DNA of 64,000 nt. Origin: Candidatus Nitrotoga sp. MKT. GTDB lineage: Bacteria; Pseudomonadota; Gammaproteobacteria; Burkholderiales; Gallionellaceae. Under the pieces are notes generated by a model. That model did not search any database and was not told where the DNA came from. It saw only the letters and a list, made by a program, of their open reading frames with translations. The stretch spans positions 83,784 to 147,783 of the forward strand of contig QFXH01000007.1 in the NCBI GenBank assembly GCA_003402345.1, read 5' to 3'. Both the position numbers and the translations under genes were made by a program. Below are positions 59,199 to 64,000 of this stretch, piece by piece. The stretch's first letter is position 1. Every line of letters begins with the position of its first letter.

Positions 59199-60049
59199 GT
59201 GCTTGTTTCCATGAATATGCGGTCCATACGATCCCAGTGAAAATCCTGCAACAACGATTGTATACGGGACTCCATATGTTTTAGGTTGATGTAATGGCGA
59301 AAGCGTGTTTTTGTCGAGATGTTAACTTGACGTGGTTGGTCTGGATCAAGCTCCCACGGGTGGAAATAAAAAATGCAGGGTTCGCTGTCCTGCCGATTGA
59401 CCCGGCGTATGAGCCAACGTGATGCTTGATAGGGTAGTAGTCTGAAATAGCCTCCACCTGCCGCTGGCAAGTTACGGCCCAACAACATTGCAGTGGTGGG
59501 GGGGATTTCCAGCATACCGCCTTTGCCGCGCGGGTAGTGGGCAAAGCGAGGTGCCTCAGGCATGCCGTAATGGTCGTGCCGAATCGGATAAATACTGGAG
59601 CTATATTGATAGCCAGCTTCCTGTAGTAAATCAAGCGCCCACAGATTGTTAGCGCCGATGGAAAAGCTCGGGGCGCGATAGCCAATTACCGGGCTACCGG
59701 AGAGGTCTTCCAGTATTTTTTTTGCGTGGGAGATGTCCTCGTTGAATTCATTGCGGCTCAGCTCGCTAACGCGTTGGTGGCCATAACCATGACTGGCAAG
59801 CTCATGTCCATTGTCTACGATGCGGCGCACAATGGTAGGGTAGCGTTCAGCAATCCAGCCTAAAGTGAAAAAAGTTGCGTGCGCCTTACCTTCATCCAGC
59901 AAAGCTAGTGCGATATCAATATTGCGTTCTACTCGACAAGGTAAGCTCTCCCAACGTTCGCGCGGTATAGTGGAAGCGAAGGCCGAGACTTGGAAGTAAT
60001 CTTCTACGTCGATAGTCATCGCATTACGTATTAGCGATGTGGTCATCAT
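59195..60049 (-). CDS. polysaccharide deacetylase, XrtA locus (TIGR03006-like)
   Basis: 284 residues from ATG 60049. MTIDVEDYFQVSAFAS gives the NodB-domain catalytic aspartate pair, GHELASHGYGHQRV the metal-binding HxxxH, and GYRAPSFSIG the third motif. C-terminal WELDPDQPRQ and RHYINLKHME complete the family. It would de-N-acetylate the exopolysaccharide. The start is chosen for GGAAA upstream; the longer frame overlaps wecB by 31 bp. Confidence 0.92.
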   Translation of the reverse strand: MMTTSLIRNAMTIDVEDYFQVSAFASTIPRERWESLPCRVERNIDIALALLDEGKAHATFFTLGWIAERYPTIVRRIVDNGHELASHGYGHQRVSELSRNEFNEDISHAKKILEDLSGSPVIGYRAPSFSIGANNLWALDLLQEAGYQYSSSIYPIRHDHYGMPEAPRFAHYPRGKGGMLEIPPTTAMLLGRNLPAAGGGYFRLLPYQASRWLIRRVNRQDSEPCIFYFHPWELDPDQPRQVNISTKTRFRHYINLKHMESRIQSLLQDFHWDRMDRIFMETST

Positions 60050-60093
60050 ATTTTTTCCAGTAAGCGTACATATTTGTGAATATTTTTTGGGAA

Positions 60094-61251
60094 TTATTTG
60101 CTTTGTAAACCATTTTTTAGCCAACCGAGAATTTCTGCTGCAATGCGTGTTGAGGCTTGCCCATCCCAGAGTTCAGGAATTCTTCCCGCTTTTCCGCCGG
60201 TAAGCATGATTTCGTCAAATATCGCTAATATTTTTGCTGAATCCAGTCCAGCGATCGTGTTGGTTCCCTCATCCATTGTGATCGGTCTTTCTGTATTGTT
60301 TCTGAGCGTAATGCAGGGTACGCCAAGAGCCGTAGTTTCTTCCTGGATACCGCCTGAGTCGGTCAATACAACTCGCGCATCCTTCATGAGTCCCAGCATT
60401 TCCAGATAACCCATTGGGGGCAGTTGCAATACGGTAGGGACATCCAGCATTGTGCCCAATCCAAATTTTTGGATCATGTCACGAGTGCGCGGATGTATCG
60501 GAAAAATAATTGGCAATCTGGCACTAATCTTGAGGATTGTTTCGAGTAATGAGCGCAGGGTATCGGGATCGTCCACATTCGAAGGCCGGTGTGCGGTGAG
60601 GATGGCATATCCATCATGGCCAACCAGAAATTCTTCCCTACCGGCATTCTGCAGGATTTTAGATACCGGGATCGCTTTCTTCAGATTGTGATGCAAGGTG
60701 TCGATCATGACATTGCCGACAAATCGAATACGATGTTCTGCTATTCCCTCGCGCAACAGGTTTTCGTGGCCACTGCGCTCAGTGATGAATAGGAGTTCAG
60801 ATATCTGATCGGTCAAAACCCGGTTGATTTCTTCTGGCATAGCGCGGTCGAAACTGCGTAGACCGGCTTCAACGTGAATTACGGGAACCCCATTTTTTAC
60901 TGCCACAAGCGCGCAGGCTAACGTGGAATTTACATCACCAACTACCAGCACTGCGGAAGGACGTTTTGTGTGAAGAACTGATTCGAAACGGAGCATCACA
61001 TTGGCGGTTTGTGCCGTATGGCTTCCCGAGCCAACCTCCAAATTAATATCCGGCTGCGGTATGCCAAGCGCTTCGAAATATTGATGGTTCATGGTGACAT
61101 CATAATGCTGGCCGGTGTGAACCAGGGATACATCGAGTTCTGCTCCAACAGCGGCAAAGGCTGCCATGATAGGAGCCATTTTCATAAAATTAGGGCGCGC
61201 GCCTACAACACATAGAATGCTATAAGGTGCAGGGGAAGGTAGTTTAATCAT
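60094..61251 (-). CDS. wecB: UDP-N-acetylglucosamine 2-epimerase (non-hydrolysing)
   Basis: Interconverts UDP-GlcNAc and UDP-ManNAc. 385 residues. CVVGARPNFMKMAPIMAAFA is the N-terminal signature, HTGQHYDVTMNHQYFEALGI the second, HVEAGLRSFDRAMPEEINRV the third, and LTDSGGIQEETTALGVPCIT the substrate-binding C-terminal motif. It lies at the start of the tight part of the XrtA run, after a 660-bp gap. Confidence 0.95.
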   Translation of the reverse strand: MIKLPSPAPYSILCVVGARPNFMKMAPIMAAFAAVGAELDVSLVHTGQHYDVTMNHQYFEALGIPQPDINLEVGSGSHTAQTANVMLRFESVLHTKRPSAVLVVGDVNSTLACALVAVKNGVPVIHVEAGLRSFDRAMPEEINRVLTDQISELLFITERSGHENLLREGIAEHRIRFVGNVMIDTLHHNLKKAIPVSKILQNAGREEFLVGHDGYAILTAHRPSNVDDPDTLRSLLETILKISARLPIIFPIHPRTRDMIQKFGLGTMLDVPTVLQLPPMGYLEMLGLMKDARVVLTDSGGIQEETTALGVPCITLRNNTERPITMDEGTNTIAGLDSAKILAIFDEIMLTGGKAGRIPELWDGQASTRIAAEILGWLKNGLQSK

Positions 61252-61913
61252 TGGTATTAACTGTTATTGATGATATGAATTTTTTAAAATGGCTCGTGAA
61301 AATGCCCCTGACAATCTGTTATTGCACTCGTTAATTCTCACTTCTGTTTATGTGGCATTTACTTTGGCGAGACCGCAGCACATTGTCGTGCCCGTGTAGT
61401 TAGTCTTGCCGACTATGCGAACCTTGTGACCCACTAAATCTGAAAATTCGTCAAGGCTGATTCGGTTCTTGGATACACTTTGTCACCCTTGCCAAAGTAC
61501 ATTACATACCTAAGTGTGGTTTTTGGTGTCGCAAGTGCTTCTGCCATAAATCGCTACATGATATTTGTCGGCTAAATGCGCTGAGAGATGGTTTGATGAC
61601 TAATCGGCAAGTTTTCTACAGGACAAGCATCTATCATTTGTTTTGGACGCATGGCTTGTTGCATTAACTTTACGTGCTATTCCAATCTTCCTGCATGAAG
61701 CGTAGGACGCTGACATATACTCGGTATCGTTTTTTCTGTAATGCCCAACACTGCTTTGAACTCAATTCACGTTGGCTCTGTTCTATCTAATCTCGTGCGA
61801 GTTGATTAATCTATTCAATCTCACTGGCAATTTGTATCGTAAACAATCTTATAAAAATTGCACATTAAGGTGAGTTTGCTTTTTTTCAGTAATCATAATA
61901 TTAATATAGTTGT
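61252..61913. other. 660-bp gap in the XrtA run with possible decayed small gene
   Basis: Unusually long for this otherwise compact run. On the minus strand, 61434-61547 is a 37-codon ATG frame (GKGDKVYPRTESALTN near its end). After a one-base frameshift a second frame (SDLVGHKVRIVGKTNYTGTT, then MCCGLAKVNAT) runs to a stop at 61348. Read together they look like one broken gene of about 70 codons, family not recognised. The rest of the gap shows nothing I can assign, apart from the presumed wecB promoter. Confidence 0.4.
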
Positions 61914-62921
61914 TTACTTCGTAAGGTTATTGATGCTTGAATTGGAGCGGGAAAGAATTCGTTTAAGCAGATCCAGTACAGAAATAACCGAGTTTTCCAT
62001 CTTGAAAAGTCTTTCGTCCATATTCTCTAAACTCCCATGAGCCCCCTCTTCCTGCGCGATTTGCGGGACGTGGGTTGAATTCTGTGTTGCAGTATCCGAT
62101 ATGGGAAGAGCAAGCTCTTGTTGAATATCTCCTAAAACTTCATCCAGATCAGAGCTTCCGAAAGTGTGACGTTCTTCGAGGTAACCCATTAAAAATAGGC
62201 GGTCGCAAAGTGTATTTATTTTGCGTGGAACGCCACCAGTAAAATTGTAAATTTTAAAAAAAGCGTCTTCGCTTAAGGAAGGGTCTCCGTTCCAGCCAAC
62301 AGTCTGTAATCGATGTTCAATGTATTCTCTTGTTTCTATCGCGTCTAATGGCCCTAAGTGGTAGGTTGCGATTACCCGCTGCTGCAATTGTTGCATGTCA
62401 TGACTAAGAAGGGTTTTTCTGAATTCAGGTTGTCCTAGCAGAAAAATTTGCAGCAACGATTTGTCAGCAGTTTGAAAATTTGACAACATCCTTAATTCTT
62501 CAACTGCTTGGAGTGAAAGATTTTGTGCTTCATCCACTATGAGTAGTGCGCGTTTCCCTTTTTGGTCACACTGCCGAAGAAACTGTTCAAGTCTGGTCAG
62601 TAAGGAAGCTTTGGAGTCATTTTCGTACGGGAGCCCGAACGCAGCGACTACCATTCTTAATGTGTCATCTGCATCAAGGTTGGTGTTGACGATTTGCGCT
62701 GCTTGAATTTTTTCCGATTCAAGTTTACAAAAAAGGCTGCGCACTAAGGTGGTTTTGCCCGCGCCAACGTCGCCGGTGATAACTATGAAGCCTTCTCCTT
62801 GAGACAGGCCATATTCCAGGTAGGCCATGGCGCGCTTATGGCCTTTGCTGCCAAAAATGAACTGTGGATCAGGATGTAATTGGAACGGTTTAGCACTTAA
62901 TCCGTAGTAAGATTCATACAT
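61914..62921 (-). CDS. XrtA-associated AAA ATPase (TIGR03015-like, ExeA-type)
   Basis: 335 residues. MYESYYGLSAKPFQLHPDPQ is the diagnostic start of the TIGR03015 family. Walker A GDVGAGKTT is at 50-58 and Walker B ALLIVDEAQN near 130. LGQPEFRKTLLSHDMQQLQQ and GGVPRKINTLCDRLFLMGYL are sensor and lid regions. A helical C-terminal tail of about 60 residues (ENMDERLFKMENSVISVLDL) is unassigned. Related to secretion ATPase ExeA; its role in exopolysaccharide export is unproved. It begins 17 bp after the beta-barrel gene. Confidence 0.92.
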   Translation of the reverse strand: MYESYYGLSAKPFQLHPDPQFIFGSKGHKRAMAYLEYGLSQGEGFIVITGDVGAGKTTLVRSLFCKLESEKIQAAQIVNTNLDADDTLRMVVAAFGLPYENDSKASLLTRLEQFLRQCDQKGKRALLIVDEAQNLSLQAVEELRMLSNFQTADKSLLQIFLLGQPEFRKTLLSHDMQQLQQRVIATYHLGPLDAIETREYIEHRLQTVGWNGDPSLSEDAFFKIYNFTGGVPRKINTLCDRLFLMGYLEERHTFGSSDLDEVLGDIQQELALPISDTATQNSTHVPQIAQEEGAHGSLENMDERLFKMENSVISVLDLLKRILSRSNSSINNLTK

Positions 62922-62938
62922 TTATGTGGTTGCTCCAG

Positions 62939-64000
62939 CTAGAAACTCATTAACAGAGATCCGACGATTGCATTCTCGCGATATTCACTGCCAATTTGGT
63001 TAGAGGTTCGCTCAGTATGCCGAAAATTAACTGCGCCATTAAGTTTGGGTCGTATCTGCCGTGTTAGGCCGACCCTGAAAGTTTTAGTTTCGTCTTCTTG
63101 GCCCGTGGCGAGTATGTTGGACTTAATGTATATGGCGCCGATATTAGCGTTAGTTCGTGGAGAAATTTTCCAGCTCCAAAGAGCATTGCCGCCAATTTGT
63201 TTTGTATCGTTGTTCAGCGTAAAGTTGTTTGTCCCAAACAAAGCGCTATTAGCATCTCCTTGTGTTTGTGCTTCACGCAACATATGGAACATGCTAAGCA
63301 CGAGTGTGCTTCTAGCGCCACTCAACGCAACACTCGCCTGTAAGCGTTTTTGCAGAAAAAATTGATTTGTGAGGACGTTGATTGGATCAAAAATGGAAGC
63401 TGAAAGTCCATTATCTCTAATGAAGGCATCTATTGTTTGCTGGCGCATTATGGGGTCGGGAATGTTGGATGTCCAAAGCTGGTTGAGGAAGTTTGCCGTA
63501 TCAACCGTGGCAGGAATAACAAATTGGTCGCGGGTAGTGGTGATGTTCTGGTTGTAATTTAGGCTCCAAGTCGATCTGCGAGTGCGATGGCTGGCCATAA
63601 GCATGTAGGTAGTGCCAAAAAAAGCTTTGCCAGTATTGGCAGCGATATTAGTTCTATCGGATGGTGTCCAGACAAAACCAGTTGTCCAGAAAGAACCAGC
63701 CGAATTTCCGGTTATTGATGTATAGCTAAATTTTTGGTATCCACCTGTTCCAGTTAGGCTAAATTTTGATGAGACCCGGTAACGAAGATTACCTGTATAT
63801 CGTTCATTTTCCCCAGATGTGCCTAAACCGCCTATCTTTTGTTTATTATAGTTTAAGCCCCAGCCTAATGTGCGGAAAGCGCTGCCGCTGGTGAGGCTTA
63901 ACAGAATGCTATCCGATTGGCTGCTAGATAGTCCTCCTACGCCCGTGTAGACGGCATTGTGTGTGTAGCGTGCTTGAGTTGAGGCAAAATTGGAGAAATT
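62939..64000 (-). CDS. PEP-CTERM system outer-membrane beta-barrel protein (TIGR03016-like), 5' end missing
   Basis: The frame is open without a stop from 62939 to the window end, giving 353 residues of the C-terminal part. It is a series of amphipathic strands with aromatic ends, such as GFVWTPSDRTNIAANTGKAF, TRRSTWSLNYNQNITTTRDQ and LNGAVNFRHTERTSNQIGSE, ending in LLMSF. An internal ATG at 63604 is not the start, because the frame and the family pattern continue beyond it. It probably forms the outer-membrane part of the XrtA-linked export system. Confidence 0.85.
   Translation of the reverse strand, partial: NFSNFASTQARYTHNAVYTGVGGLSSSQSDSILLSLTSGSAFRTLGWGLNYNKQKIGGLGTSGENERYTGNLRYRVSSKFSLTGTGGYQKFSYTSITGNSAGSFWTTGFVWTPSDRTNIAANTGKAFFGTTYMLMASHRTRRSTWSLNYNQNITTTRDQFVIPATVDTANFLNQLWTSNIPDPIMRQQTIDAFIRDNGLSASIFDPINVLTNQFFLQKRLQASVALSGARSTLVLSMFHMLREAQTQGDANSALFGTNNFTLNNDTKQIGGNALWSWKISPRTNANIGAIYIKSNILATGQEDETKTFRVGLTRQIRPKLNGAVNFRHTERTSNQIGSEYRENAIVGSLLMSF

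Noticed and set aside
63369..63557. Plus-strand frame over the beta-barrel gene
   Set aside because: Shadow of the continuous minus-strand beta-barrel frame.

Overview
This looks like a chromosomal segment of a betaproteobacterium, most like the Nitrosomonadales/Gallionellaceae. That rests on gene-order memory and protein character, not on a search. Supporting signs are the Trm112-kdsB-adk block, the dacC-dat-ybeD-lipB-lipA block, and a complete-looking exosortase A (XrtA/EpsH) exopolysaccharide and protein-sorting locus. No rRNA, tRNA, CRISPR array, prophage or intact insertion sequence was seen.

Layout. 1-2.6 kb: housekeeping operon (Trm112-like tail, kdsB, adk, GlcG/HbpS-like, gamma carbonic anhydrase). 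2.8-5.9 kb: a large DUF5672/SEC-C/TPR/glycosyltransferase fusion converging on a DUF4254 protein. 6.2-10.3 kb: lipoate and cell-wall genes on the minus strand (lipA, lipB, ybeD, dat, dacC). 10.4-15.9 kb: HDOD protein, PCu(A)C copper chaperone, argB, a HAD nucleotidase, DAHP synthase and a BtuF-like binding protein. 15.9-36 kb: surface-glycan region. It has two unknown membrane proteins, an undecaprenyl-phosphate sugar transferase and a GT4. Decayed pyrE and xth relics follow. A Wzm/Wzt ABC exporter comes next, with a degenerate nuclease ORF between its two genes. A plus-strand run then encodes glycan decoration enzymes (STELLO-like GT, GT2, sulfotransferase, WsaF-like GT, HAD/COG5610, epimerase, GT4). 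Convergent fcl and gmd supply GDP-fucose.

36.3-38.3 kb: two tandem secreted beta-helix paralogues, followed by an AT-rich gap with a 49-bp palindrome. 38.8-40.5 kb: nth, DUF1841 and cobalamin adenosyltransferase operon. 40.8-43.7 kb: molybdenum cofactor genes (mobB, two moaD copies of which one is broken, moaE, moaC, mog).

43.8-64 kb: XrtA locus, all on the minus strand. From its upstream end it reads: outer-membrane beta-barrel (cut by the window edge), AAA ATPase, a 660-bp gap, wecB, polysaccharide deacetylase, FemAB-like, TIGR03087-type GT, xrtA-EpsI fusion, TIGR03088-type GT, asparagine-synthase-like amidotransferase. A second block follows, with an ArnA-like decarboxylase, two GTs, a PaaK/CapK-like ligase, an alpha/alpha-toroid protein, a formyltransferase and an O-glycosylation ligase. 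Together these would make, modify, export and ligate an exopolysaccharide linked to PEP-CTERM protein sorting. No PEP-CTERM substrate is encoded in the window.

The most notable points are: the pyrE/xth scar at the edge of the exporter cluster; the nuclease remnant between wzm and wzt; a split ArnA-like sugar-modifying module inside the XrtA locus; a 9-bp tandem repeat at the 3' end of the HAD gene; and a segmental duplication that left a MoaD without its C-terminal GG. Function assignments come from reading motifs by eye.
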